From assembly GCA_045650025.1 (NCBI GenBank), contig JAZRQR010000133.1:1-24495 (forward strand): 24,495 bases of DNA, read 5' to 3'. This document shows, piece after piece, positions 13,623-21,112 of the stretch (positions are counted from its first letter, which is position 1; every line of letters starts with the position of its first letter). Origin of the DNA: SVQP01 sp045650025 (GTDB taxonomy: Bacteria; Bacillota; Clostridia; Oscillospirales; CAG-272). Below the pieces are notes generated by a model. It did no database searches. It saw only the letters and a list, made by a program, of their open reading frames with translations, and had not been told where the DNA came from. The position numbers and the translations under genes were made by a program.

Positions 13623-15161
13623 TTGAGCAATACCACGTATGCCATTGAAATGCTTCATATTACCAAGCGCTTTCCCGGTATTGTTGCCAACGATAACGTC
13701 AGCCTGCAGCTGCGCCGGGGAGAGATCCACGCGCTGCTGGGCGAAAACGGTGCGGGCAAATCTACCTTGATGAGCGTGCTGTTTGGTATGTATCAGGCAG
13801 AAGAGGGCGTGATCAAGAAAAACGGTGAGGTTGTGAAAATCAATTCCCCCAACGATGCAAATGATCTTGGCATCGGCATGGTGCACCAGCATTTCAAGAT
13901 GGTGGAGTGCTTCTCGGTGCTGGATAACATTATCCTGGGCGTAGAGGATACCAAGTTTGGTATGCTGCGCAGGGATAAGGCAAGGGAAAAGGTCATGGCG
14001 CTCTCCAAGCGCTATGGACTGAGCGTAGATCCCGACGCCATCGTCGAGGATATTACGGTCGGTATGCAGCAGCGTACCGAGATTTTGAAGATGCTGTACC
14101 GTGATAACGAGATCCTGATCTTTGACGAGCCGACCGCCGTGCTGACGCCACAGGAGATCGAGGAGCTGTTGCAGATCATGCGTAACTTAGCCGCAGAGGG
14201 CAAATCGGTACTGTTCATCACACATAAGCTCAACGAGATCATGGCTGTGGCAGACCGCTGCACCATTCTGCGTAAGGGCAAGTATATCGGCACGGTAGAC
14301 GTCAAGGATACCACGCGCGATGAGCTGTCGCGCATGATGGTAGGCAGAGACGTGGAATTTGCCGTGCAAAAGCAGACGGCAACCCCCGGTGAGGTGGTGC
14401 TGTCGGTCAAGGATCTGTGCCTGGCTTCCAAGCGAAGCAAGCGCAACTCGGTCAACAAGGTTAGCTTTGACGTGCACGCAGGCGAGATCGTATGCATTGC
14501 GGGCATTGACGGCAACGGACAGAGCGAGCTGATTTACGGCATTACAGGACTTGAGAGCGTGCAATCGGGCACGGTAAGCTTTGCAGGGCGCGACATTACC
14601 AATGCTGCCATCCGCAAGAGAAGTAAAATGGGCATGAGCCACATTCCCGAGGATAGACACAAGCACGGACTGGTGCTGGACTATTCGCTGGAGGATAACC
14701 TGATCCTGCAGCGTTACTATGAACCGGAATATACCAATAAAGCCGGATTTTTACGTCGTAACAACATTCGCGCTCAGGCGAATCGTTTGATTGAACAGTT
14801 TGACGTGCGCAGCGGTCAGGGTTCTGTAACCATGGCGCGCGCTATGTCGGGCGGTAACCAACAAAAGGCGATCTTTGCACGTGAGATCAGCAGTGATCCC
14901 CGTCTTCTGGTCGCCGTGCAGCCTACGCGCGGCGTTGACGTAGGCGCGATTGAAACCATGCACAGGCAGTTTGTTATTGAACGCGATGCGGGCAAGGCAA
15001 TCCTTCTGGTCTCCTTTGAGCTGGACGAGGTCATGAGCATGGCGGATCGCATCCTTGTCATGTACGAGGGTGAGATCGTGGGAGAATTAGATCCCAAGAC
15101 CACTACGGTCAAAGAATTAGGTCTGTATATGGCAGGCGCAAAGAGGGAGGAAGTGCAGTGA
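13623..15161 (+). CDS. Nucleoside ABC importer ATPase, two fused NBDs (NupO-like)
   Basis: Double ATP-binding protein of 512 residues, the usual size for COG3845. The first NBD has Walker A GENGAGKST (40-48), a VGMQQR signature near 145-151 and Walker B ILIFDEPTA near 163-171. The second NBD has a degenerate Walker A GIDGNGQSE, where the usual Lys is Gln, but an intact MSGGNQQKA signature at 408-416. This one-degenerate-site pattern is normal for NupO/RbsA-type ATPases. Starts with TTG: GGGGGG at 13610-13615 lies 7 bp before it, and the protein begins as family members do, so no ATG is needed. The 53-bp gap after the BMP gene has no terminator. Its stop overlaps the next start by 4 bp (GTGA). 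Confidence 0.93.
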   Translation: MSNTTYAIEMLHITKRFPGIVANDNVSLQLRRGEIHALLGENGAGKSTLMSVLFGMYQAEEGVIKKNGEVVKINSPNDANDLGIGMVHQHFKMVECFSVLDNIILGVEDTKFGMLRRDKAREKVMALSKRYGLSVDPDAIVEDITVGMQQRTEILKMLYRDNEILIFDEPTAVLTPQEIEELLQIMRNLAAEGKSVLFITHKLNEIMAVADRCTILRKGKYIGTVDVKDTTRDELSRMMVGRDVEFAVQKQTATPGEVVLSVKDLCLASKRSKRNSVNKVSFDVHAGEIVCIAGIDGNGQSELIYGITGLESVQSGTVSFAGRDITNAAIRKRSKMGMSHIPEDRHKHGLVLDYSLEDNLILQRYYEPEYTNKAGFLRRNNIRAQANRLIEQFDVRSGQGSVTMARAMSGGNQQKAIFAREISSDPRLLVAVQPTRGVDVGAIETMHRQFVIERDAGKAILLVSFELDEVMSMADRILVMYEGEIVGELDPKTTTVKELGLYMAGAKREEVQ

Positions 15162-16300
15162 AAAAGCAAAGAAGATCTCTGCTGCGTAATGACGGCGTTC
15201 AGGCACTGCTATCGTCTCTTGCCTGTATTGTGGGTGGCTTGCTGGTCGGCTACCTTGTACTTTTGATGATTGAGCCCAGCGGCGCCTCCAAGGCGATCCT
15301 GGCTGTTATGAAAAGCTTTTTCAACTATAAGGGAAAGCTGATGCTCAAATATTTTGGGCAAAATCTGTCGCGTACCGTACCGCTGCTCATGTGCTCCTTG
15401 TCGGTGCTGTTTGCTTATAAGGTCGGTATGTTCAATATCGGCGTAGCAGGGCAGTACGTAGCAGGTGCATGTGCAAGCCTATATGCGGCGCTGGCGTGGA
15501 ATCTGCCTTGGTATCTGTGCCTGGTGATCGGTATGCTGGCAGGCGGCTTGCTTGGCGTCATTTCCGCCTTGCTGAAAACCAAGTGCAACGTCAATATCGT
15601 CATCTCGGGCATCATGCTCAACTGGATCACGCTGTATCTGACGAATTTTATACTGGGCAAGGTTAAGAGCCCCAATAGCCCATATACCTTGAATCTGCGC
15701 GGCAACAACCCCTCCGCATTGCTTCCCAGTCTTGGACTGGAAAAGGTGTTCAACGGCGAAAAGAGCGTTTCGATCGCCATTCCGATTGCCATTTTGCTGG
15801 CTATTGTGATCTGGGTGATCCTGAGCAAGACCAAGGTAGGCTATGAGCTCAAGGCAACGGGACACAATTACCATGCGGCACGTTATGCGGGCATGCATGA
15901 GAACTGGAACATTGTCATTGCCATGTTGATCTCGGGTGCTTTGGCAGGACTTGGTGCGGGTCTTTTCTACCTGACCGGCATTGAGGAATGGGAAACCACC
16001 GTTTCGTCGGTGCCCGCCATGGGATTTAGCGGCATTGCCGTGGCGTTCCTGGGCGGTCTGAATCCAATAGGCGCTATCCTGTCCGGCTTCTTTATTCAGT
16101 ATATCACGTTTGGCGGCGGCTTTGTGGATCTCAACGTATACAGCTCGCAGATCTCCAGCCTGATCTCCAGCTTGATCATCTATCTGTGTGCATTTGCAGG
16201 ATTTTTCAAGTACGTCATGCAAACGCGCATTCGTAAAAGAGACGAAAAAATCGCCGCTAAAGAGGCGGCTTCAACGCAGGAAGGAGGAGACAAGTCATGA
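15158..16300 (+). CDS. Nucleoside ABC importer permease 1 (NupP-like)
   Basis: Integral membrane protein of 380 residues with about eight to ten hydrophobic segments; family COG4603. Typical landmarks are VGMFNIGVAGQYVAGA (near residues 88-103), CNVNIVISGIMLNWI (near 146-160) and the GFSGIAVAFLGGLNPIGAI region near 288-306. It pairs with the second permease to form the heterodimeric channel in the cytoplasmic membrane. GTG start sharing 4 bp with the ATPase stop, behind GGGAGGAAG at 15145-15153, implying translational coupling. The C-terminal tail is hydrophilic and charged. Confidence 0.92.
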   Translation: MKKQRRSLLRNDGVQALLSSLACIVGGLLVGYLVLLMIEPSGASKAILAVMKSFFNYKGKLMLKYFGQNLSRTVPLLMCSLSVLFAYKVGMFNIGVAGQYVAGACASLYAALAWNLPWYLCLVIGMLAGGLLGVISALLKTKCNVNIVISGIMLNWITLYLTNFILGKVKSPNSPYTLNLRGNNPSALLPSLGLEKVFNGEKSVSIAIPIAILLAIVIWVILSKTKVGYELKATGHNYHAARYAGMHENWNIVIAMLISGALAGLGAGLFYLTGIEEWETTVSSVPAMGFSGIAVAFLGGLNPIGAILSGFFIQYITFGGGFVDLNVYSSQISSLISSLIIYLCAFAGFFKYVMQTRIRKRDEKIAAKEAASTQEGGDKS

Positions 16301-17241
16301 TTCTTCTTCTGCAATATACCGTAATTTTTGCATCTGTTTTGCTGCTGGTGGCACTGGGAGGCTGCTTCTCGGAGCGTAGCGGCGTCATTAACATTGGTCT
16401 TGAGGGCATCATGGTCATGGGCGCGCTTGGTGGCGCACTTGTCATGAAGTACATGTCGCCCGAGGCGGGCGTGCTTGCCGTGGTCAGCCTGACCGTGCTT
16501 GTCAGCGCCTTGTTTGGACTGTTGTTCTCGCTTTTGCTGGCGGTAGCATCCATCAGCTTCAGAGCGGATCAAACCATCATCGGTACTGCCATGAACATGA
16601 TCGCGGTAGCGGCTGCAACCGTTATCGTCAAGGCGATCAACACCGCAGCATCCGGCGGTAACGACGTGTCCTCGGACATTGCGTATACCCACATCAAGCA
16701 TTTGTTTGTGGTGCGACTGGGCAACTTTGAGTTCAACTGGTTTATGCTGATTGCGCTCGTCTGCCTGATCATTTCCTATTTCGTGCTGTATAAAACGCGC
16801 TTCGGTCTGCGCCTGCGCTCCTGTGGCGAGCATCCTCAGGCTTCCGCCTCGGTGGGTATTAACGTGTTCAAAATGCGTTATGCAGGCGTGCTGATCTCGG
16901 GTCTTCTGGGCGGTCTTGGCGGTATTGTGTATATCACCGCAGGCGTCAGCATCTGGAAATTCGAGGTAGGCGTTGCAGGCTTTGGCTTCCTTGCCATGGC
17001 GGTTATGATCTTCGGTGCATGGCATCCGCTCAAGATCGCGTTGGCAGCGTTGCTGTTCGGATTTTTGCGAGCACTTGGCAACGTATACTCGGGATTTGAT
17101 TTCTTAGCAGCAATGAACATCCCCAGCGTGGTGTATAACATGCTGCCGTACGTCATTTCGCTTGTCGTGCTGGCATTCACCTCCAAAAAGTCGCGTGCTC
17201 CCAAGGCAGTCGGTCTGCCGTATGAAAAGGGATCGAGATAA
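16297..17241 (+). CDS. Nucleoside ABC importer permease 2 (NupQ-like)
   Basis: Integral membrane protein of 314 residues with about eight hydrophobic segments; family COG1079. Landmarks: GGCFSERSGVINIGLEGIM (about 22-40), SFRADQTIIGTAMNM (about 87-101) and RSCGEHPQASASVGINVFKM (about 173-192), the conserved cytoplasmic loop that couples to the ATPase. Its ATG overlaps the previous stop (ATGA, 16297-16300), so the ATPase and two permeases are one tightly coupled unit. Last gene of the cassette, followed 13 bp later by a terminator. It makes the importer complete in this window. Confidence 0.93.
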   Translation: MILLLQYTVIFASVLLLVALGGCFSERSGVINIGLEGIMVMGALGGALVMKYMSPEAGVLAVVSLTVLVSALFGLLFSLLLAVASISFRADQTIIGTAMNMIAVAAATVIVKAINTAASGGNDVSSDIAYTHIKHLFVVRLGNFEFNWFMLIALVCLIISYFVLYKTRFGLRLRSCGEHPQASASVGINVFKMRYAGVLISGLLGGLGGIVYITAGVSIWKFEVGVAGFGFLAMAVMIFGAWHPLKIALAALLFGFLRALGNVYSGFDFLAAMNIPSVVYNMLPYVISLVVLAFTSKKSRAPKAVGLPYEKGSR

Positions 17242-17254
17242 ATGTATGATAAGT

Positions 17255-17287
17255 AAAGCCCAAAGCGAAAGCTTCGGGCTTTTGCTT
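17255..17287 (+). terminator. Intrinsic terminator of the transporter cassette
   Basis: Stem 17255-17266 with 17271-17282 (11 of 12 positions pair) closed by a GAAA tetraloop, then T-rich sequence. Confidence 0.85.
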
Positions 17288-17299
17288 TTGGCAAAAGTG

Positions 17300-17329
17300 T
17301 TGACAGCACGGCAGGGGGCGTGCTATAAT
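17300..17329 (+). promoter_or_regulatory. Promoter of the two SGNH hydrolase genes
   Basis: TTGACA 17300-17305, 18-bp spacer ending TGC (extended -10), TATAAT 17324-17329. A 6-bp inverted repeat AGCACG/CGTGCT (17305-17310 with 17319-17324) lies within the promoter and could be an operator, but is short. Confidence 0.87.
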
Positions 17330-17363
17330 GGAGAGGTGACAGATATATGCAAAGGAGTTTTCT

Positions 17364-17978
17364 ATGAGCAGAATGACTTACGAATACGAAAACACTGCCA
17401 ATTGCCTGGAGACCTATGAATGGGATAACGTTTGGTGGGAGCATGCAGACGAGCAGGGAGTACCGCGCGCGTTGTACATAGGAGACTCCATTTCCTGTGC
17501 GGCACGCATTTCTGCCAACGCCATGTCGGGCAAAAACATGTATTTTGACGGATTTGGCACCTCCAAGGCACTGGACAATCCGTACTTTGCGCCCTCGGTT
17601 GAGTTGTTTGCCAAGCAGCAGGGCGAAAGAGCGGTCGTGTTGTTCAATAACGGTCTGCACGGCTGGCATCTGGATGACACTACGGACTATGCCCGGGAGT
17701 ACGAGCGCATGATCGTGTTCTTGCAAAAGACCTTCCCGGGGACCCCCTTGCTGCTGCTTCTGACCACACACGTTGCAGACGACGAGCGGGATCAAAGAGT
17801 GGTGCTGCGCAACCGCGTGGCTTGCGATCTGGCAAGCAAATACGGGCTTCCTGTTGTGGATCTGTACGCAGTTACTAAGTCAGAGGCGGATCTTTTGTCC
17901 GCAGACGGCGTGCATTTAACCGATCGAGGCTATCATTTGGTGGCAAGGGAGATCCTTGCACAAATCGCAGCCCTGTAA
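17364..17978 (+). CDS. SGNH/GDSL-type hydrolase (204 aa)
   Basis: Small alpha/beta esterase. Block I is GDSIS (40-44) with nucleophile Ser42; block III-like FNNGLHGWH (94-102) supplies the Asn of the oxyanion hole; block V is DGVHLTDRGY (181-190) with catalytic Asp181 and His184. Length is normal for a single-domain SGNH hydrolase. No signal peptide, so a cytosolic esterase or deacetylase; the acyl substrate is not evident. Ribosome binding site AAAGGAG at 17349-17355. First gene of a pair with another SGNH enzyme 30 bp downstream. Related proteins occur beside glycoside hydrolase genes in gut Bacillota, which suggests removal of acetyl groups from imported sugars, but that is inferred. Confidence 0.88.
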   Translation: MSRMTYEYENTANCLETYEWDNVWWEHADEQGVPRALYIGDSISCAARISANAMSGKNMYFDGFGTSKALDNPYFAPSVELFAKQQGERAVVLFNNGLHGWHLDDTTDYAREYERMIVFLQKTFPGTPLLLLLTTHVADDERDQRVVLRNRVACDLASKYGLPVVDLYAVTKSEADLLSADGVHLTDRGYHLVAREILAQIAAL

Positions 17979-18008
17979 TTTATCTTGAAAAGCTGAAAGG
18001 AGAAAATT

Positions 18009-18839
18009 ATGAAACCCATTAAGATCATTCTGTTGGCAGGTCAATCCAATGCCGTTGGCGTAGGACACTGCGATTATTTGCCCCGCCATTTCTCGCCCGA
18101 AAAGGTCAAGGAATACATGGACGGTTATGAAAACGTACCGATCAGCTATTATTCGCACGACAAGCACAGTGACGGCTTTGTCAAGACCGGGCTGAATTGT
18201 GCCGAGCTGACCAAGGACACCTTCGGACCCGAGGTGGGCATTGCAGAGATCATTTCGCAGAAATACCCCGATGAGCAGTATGCCATCATCAAGTGCGCGT
18301 ACGGCGGTACCAGCCTTTGGAACGATTGGCTCTCGCCCTCGGGCGGCGCGGAGTATAATCCCGCATCGCATGACGACATGAATATCTCCGAAAACTACCG
18401 CACCTGCGGCTGGTGCTACAATGAGATGATGAAGGTGCTGCCCGATAGCCTCAAGATTTTGGAGGATCAGGGATACGCGCCCGAGATCGTGGCTTGGTGC
18501 TGGATGCAGGGCGAGGCGGATGCTTGCGAGGAGCAGCACATGCCGCACTATGAGCGTCGCTATGACGCTATGCTTGCCGATCTGCGTGCAGGCTTTGCCA
18601 AGTATTTTGCACCCGATTGTAAGTTTATTGACGCAGGCATTTCGCAGACCTGGCCCTTCCACGTGCAGATGAACGAGCTCAAGCGCGCGTATGCCGCCAA
18701 GATTCCCGGTGGTGTGTTTGTGGACACCATTGGCGCGGGACTGACCGTGCTCAACGAGCCGCAGCCCGAGGTAGACATCTATCACTACGACTCGGACAGC
18801 ACCATCAAGCTGGGGCATTTGTTTGCCGAGCATATTTGA
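18009..18839 (+). CDS. Sialate O-acetylesterase-like (SASA-domain) hydrolase
   Basis: Carbohydrate-esterase-type SGNH protein of 276 residues (SASA/DUF303). GQSNAVG at 11-17 holds nucleophile Ser13; KCAYGGTSLWNDW (98-110) and WMQGEADA (166-173) are the usual internal blocks; the C-terminal DIYHYDSDSTIKLGHLFAEH carries a DxxH before the 'LGxxFA' ending. No signal peptide, therefore probably cytosolic, acting on O-acetyl groups of an imported sugar. The ribosome binding site is GAAAGGAG, 30 bp after the previous stop, so co-expressed with the smaller SGNH hydrolase. Substrate specificity (sialic acid, xylan or mannan acetyl) cannot be read. Confidence 0.88.
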   Translation: MKPIKIILLAGQSNAVGVGHCDYLPRHFSPEKVKEYMDGYENVPISYYSHDKHSDGFVKTGLNCAELTKDTFGPEVGIAEIISQKYPDEQYAIIKCAYGGTSLWNDWLSPSGGAEYNPASHDDMNISENYRTCGWCYNEMMKVLPDSLKILEDQGYAPEIVAWCWMQGEADACEEQHMPHYERRYDAMLADLRAGFAKYFAPDCKFIDAGISQTWPFHVQMNELKRAYAAKIPGGVFVDTIGAGLTVLNEPQPEVDIYHYDSDSTIKLGHLFAEHI

Positions 18840-18848
18840 TCAAAATCA

Positions 18849-18878
18849 GGGAGCGGACGCAAGTTCCGCTCCTTTTTG
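18849..18878 (+). terminator. Intrinsic terminator of the SGNH pair
   Basis: GGAGCGGA (18850-18857) pairs with TCCGCTCC (18865-18872), 7-nt loop, then TTTTTG. Confidence 0.9.
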
Positions 18879-18890
18879 TTGCAATACACC

Positions 18891-18919
18891 TTGATTTTCC
18901 ATCCGGTTTCGGGTATAAT
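18891..18919 (+). promoter_or_regulatory. Promoter of the peptidase/acetyltransferase/mannosidase operon
   Basis: TTGATT 18891-18896, 17-bp spacer, TATAAT 18914-18919. Unlike most promoters here it has GGG rather than TGn before the -10. Confidence 0.82.
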
Positions 18920-18948
18920 GGTAGCAAGAAACTCCCAAGGAGGACATT

Positions 18949-19971
18949 ATGGGACTGGAGCATTCTCCTTTTACGGTTGGACGCGGCAAATGCGGCGAAA
19001 AAAATCTGATTACTGACGTTCCCGGCGTAACGGTCGGGCACGTGACCATATGCGAGGGCGAGAATGTCCGCACGGGTGTGACCTGCATAAAAGCCCACGG
19101 CGGCAATTTGTTTACCGATAAGGTCATGGCAGCCGCGCACGTATTCAACGGCTACGGCAAAACGGCTGGACTTGTGCAGGTGCAGGAGCTTGGCACCATC
19201 GAAGCTCCCATTCTGCTGACCAATACACTCAGCGTTGGCACGGCGCTGGTCGGCGGTATTCGCTACATGATGGCGCATAACCCCGACATTGGGGAGAGTG
19301 CCGGCACGGTCAACGTGGTGGTGGGCGAGTGCAACGACGGTACACTCAACGATATTCGCGGCTTGCACGTGACCGAGCAGCACGTGCTGGACGCCATTGA
19401 CGCATGCGCAGATACCTTTGCCGAGGGCGCGGTTGGCGCAGGCACGGGCATGTGCTGCCTTGGCTTTAAGGGCGGCATTGGCTCTGCCTCGCGTGTATTC
19501 AGCGTGGGCGGCAACGAGTATACGGTAGGCGCTTTGGTGCTTGCCAACTTTGGCGGCAAGGGTCGCCTTGCCTTGGACGGCAGACAGATCGGGCGCGAGA
19601 TCGCGGCACGCGACAATGCAGCGGATAAGGGCTCGATCATTATGGTCATCGCCACCGATGCGCCGCTTTCCGAGCGACAGCTACGCCGTGTGGCACGCCG
19701 CGCAGGCGTAGGACTTTCGCGCACCGGCTCTTATATGGGCAACGGCAGCGGGGACGTGGCAATCGCGTTTTCCACCGCAAACCGCGTGCCGCATTCCACC
19801 GAGCAGGCGGTACAGACCTATGCAACCCTGCATGATAACTACATTGACCCCGTGTTTGATATGACCGCAGAGGCGGTGGAGGAGGCAATTGGCAGCGCGC
19901 TCTGGCATGCCGACACCACCACGGGCAAGAACGGCGCAACGCTGCCCGGGCTTGCAACCTATTTTTCGTAA
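18949..19971 (+). CDS. P1-family peptidase (S58, DmpA/BapA-like)
   Basis: N-terminal-nucleophile hydrolase of 340 residues, the normal family size. Such proteins self-cleave before a Ser that becomes the N-terminal nucleophile. The matching site is Gly228-Ser229 in DKGSIIMVIATDAPL, the DmpA cleavage motif; Asn200 in VLANFGG fits the conserved Asn of the active site. The N-terminus, NLITDVPGVTVGHVTI, is also family-typical. Known members release N-terminal L- or D-amino acids or beta-amino acids from short peptides and amides; the specificity here is unknown. No signal peptide. Ribosome binding site AAGGAGGA. First gene of a three-gene operon; the next gene begins 10 bp after its stop. Confidence 0.9.
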   Translation: MGLEHSPFTVGRGKCGEKNLITDVPGVTVGHVTICEGENVRTGVTCIKAHGGNLFTDKVMAAAHVFNGYGKTAGLVQVQELGTIEAPILLTNTLSVGTALVGGIRYMMAHNPDIGESAGTVNVVVGECNDGTLNDIRGLHVTEQHVLDAIDACADTFAEGAVGAGTGMCCLGFKGGIGSASRVFSVGGNEYTVGALVLANFGGKGRLALDGRQIGREIAARDNAADKGSIIMVIATDAPLSERQLRRVARRAGVGLSRTGSYMGNGSGDVAIAFSTANRVPHSTEQAVQTYATLHDNYIDPVFDMTAEAVEEAIGSALWHADTTTGKNGATLPGLATYFS

Positions 19972-19981
19972 GGAGAGGGCT

Positions 19982-21088
19982 ATGGCGAATATTGAGATCA
20001 AGAAGGTCGAGCAAAACGTACATGACGCGGTCATGCAGGTGTTTTACACAGACGAGGCGCAGACCAAGTCCTCGGGCGTCTTTACTGTTACCGATTCCGC
20101 CTTTGGCAAGGGTACGGTCAAGGCGCTGCTGGCAGGCGGCATTGCCACGCCGGTGGAATACCGCCGCGGTGGCAATATCCGCAAGATGTTTGCGCACATG
20201 CACGATTTGGCTGCTGCGCAGGGCGTGGCGGTTGCGCTGCTGCATCCGTTTTCCTTTTCCTATTACAGACAGTTTGGCTACGAGCGCGTAGCGGATCACG
20301 CCTTTGCGCGTTTCCCGACAAGCAAGATCGATTTCGTACCGCGCAGATGCCGCTTTATGCCGTACCGTGAGGAGCTGCTGCCCGATATGCTGGCAGTTTA
20401 CGGGGCATTTTGCAAGGGCAGAAATCTGCTTTTGCCGCGCAAAAACAGCGCAAGCTATACCGCTCCGGGGCGCATGACCTATCTCTGCTATGAGGGAACA
20501 GAGCCGATTGCTTACGTGGTGTGCTCGGGCAGTAAGACCTTGCAGGTCAATCACTATACCGACACCGCGCTGACCGTGCACGAAATGGCGTTTGTCAACG
20601 CAGACGCGTTGCGCGAGATCTTTTCCTTCCTTCGCATGTTTGAGGGCGAGTTTGACGAGATCGTGCTGTGCGATCTTGGCGTGTACCCCGAGGCGGATAT
20701 GCTGCTCAAGCACTACACGCACACCGCCTACCACAGCATTCCCGATCTTGCTGCACGCGTGCTGAATACCGAGCGGATGCTGTCCGCGCACGAATATCCC
20801 AATAAAGCGGGCGCGTTTACCGTTCGCGTCAACGACACTATGCCAAGCGTGGCAGGCACCTACCGCGTGTGCTACGGCGGGGGCAAGGCGCGCGTGGAGC
20901 GACTTGCCGATGACGCGGCGGCAGACGCGGTGCTGTCCGAAACGGCACTGGTGCAGCTGCTTTACGGCTATCTGCCCTTGGACGCGCGCAGTCTTGCGTA
21001 CTTGGACGGCGTAGAGGTGCAGGGAGATTGTGAGGATCTGCTGCGCGCATTCCCGCGCAAGCCGGGCGGCATTTTTGAGCATTTTTAA
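19982..21088 (+). CDS. GNAT acetyltransferase, Eis-like with C-terminal SCP2-type domain
   Basis: Eis-type N-acetyltransferase of 368 residues. GGIATPVEYRRGGNIRKMF (52-70) is the acetyl-CoA pyrophosphate-binding helix entry, ALLHPFSFSYYRQFGYE (85-101) is the conserved GNAT strand/helix, a second degenerate GNAT lobe follows (about 140-260), and the C-terminus (about 275-368) resembles the SCP2/sterol-carrier-like lobe with FPRKPGGIFEHF. Eis proteins acetylate amines of antibiotics, peptides or lysines. About 25 residues fewer than usual precede the acetyl-CoA motif, so the first strand may be missing or the family member atypical. Start at 19982 supported by AAGGAGAGG; an in-frame ATG at 19889 lies inside the peptidase gene. 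Cytosolic; acceptor unknown. Confidence 0.82.
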   Translation: MANIEIKKVEQNVHDAVMQVFYTDEAQTKSSGVFTVTDSAFGKGTVKALLAGGIATPVEYRRGGNIRKMFAHMHDLAAAQGVAVALLHPFSFSYYRQFGYERVADHAFARFPTSKIDFVPRRCRFMPYREELLPDMLAVYGAFCKGRNLLLPRKNSASYTAPGRMTYLCYEGTEPIAYVVCSGSKTLQVNHYTDTALTVHEMAFVNADALREIFSFLRMFEGEFDEIVLCDLGVYPEADMLLKHYTHTAYHSIPDLAARVLNTERMLSAHEYPNKAGAFTVRVNDTMPSVAGTYRVCYGGGKARVERLADDAAADAVLSETALVQLLYGYLPLDARSLAYLDGVEVQGDCEDLLRAFPRKPGGIFEHF

Positions 21089-21112
21089 TTTCGCAATACA
21101 AGGAGACGTTCC

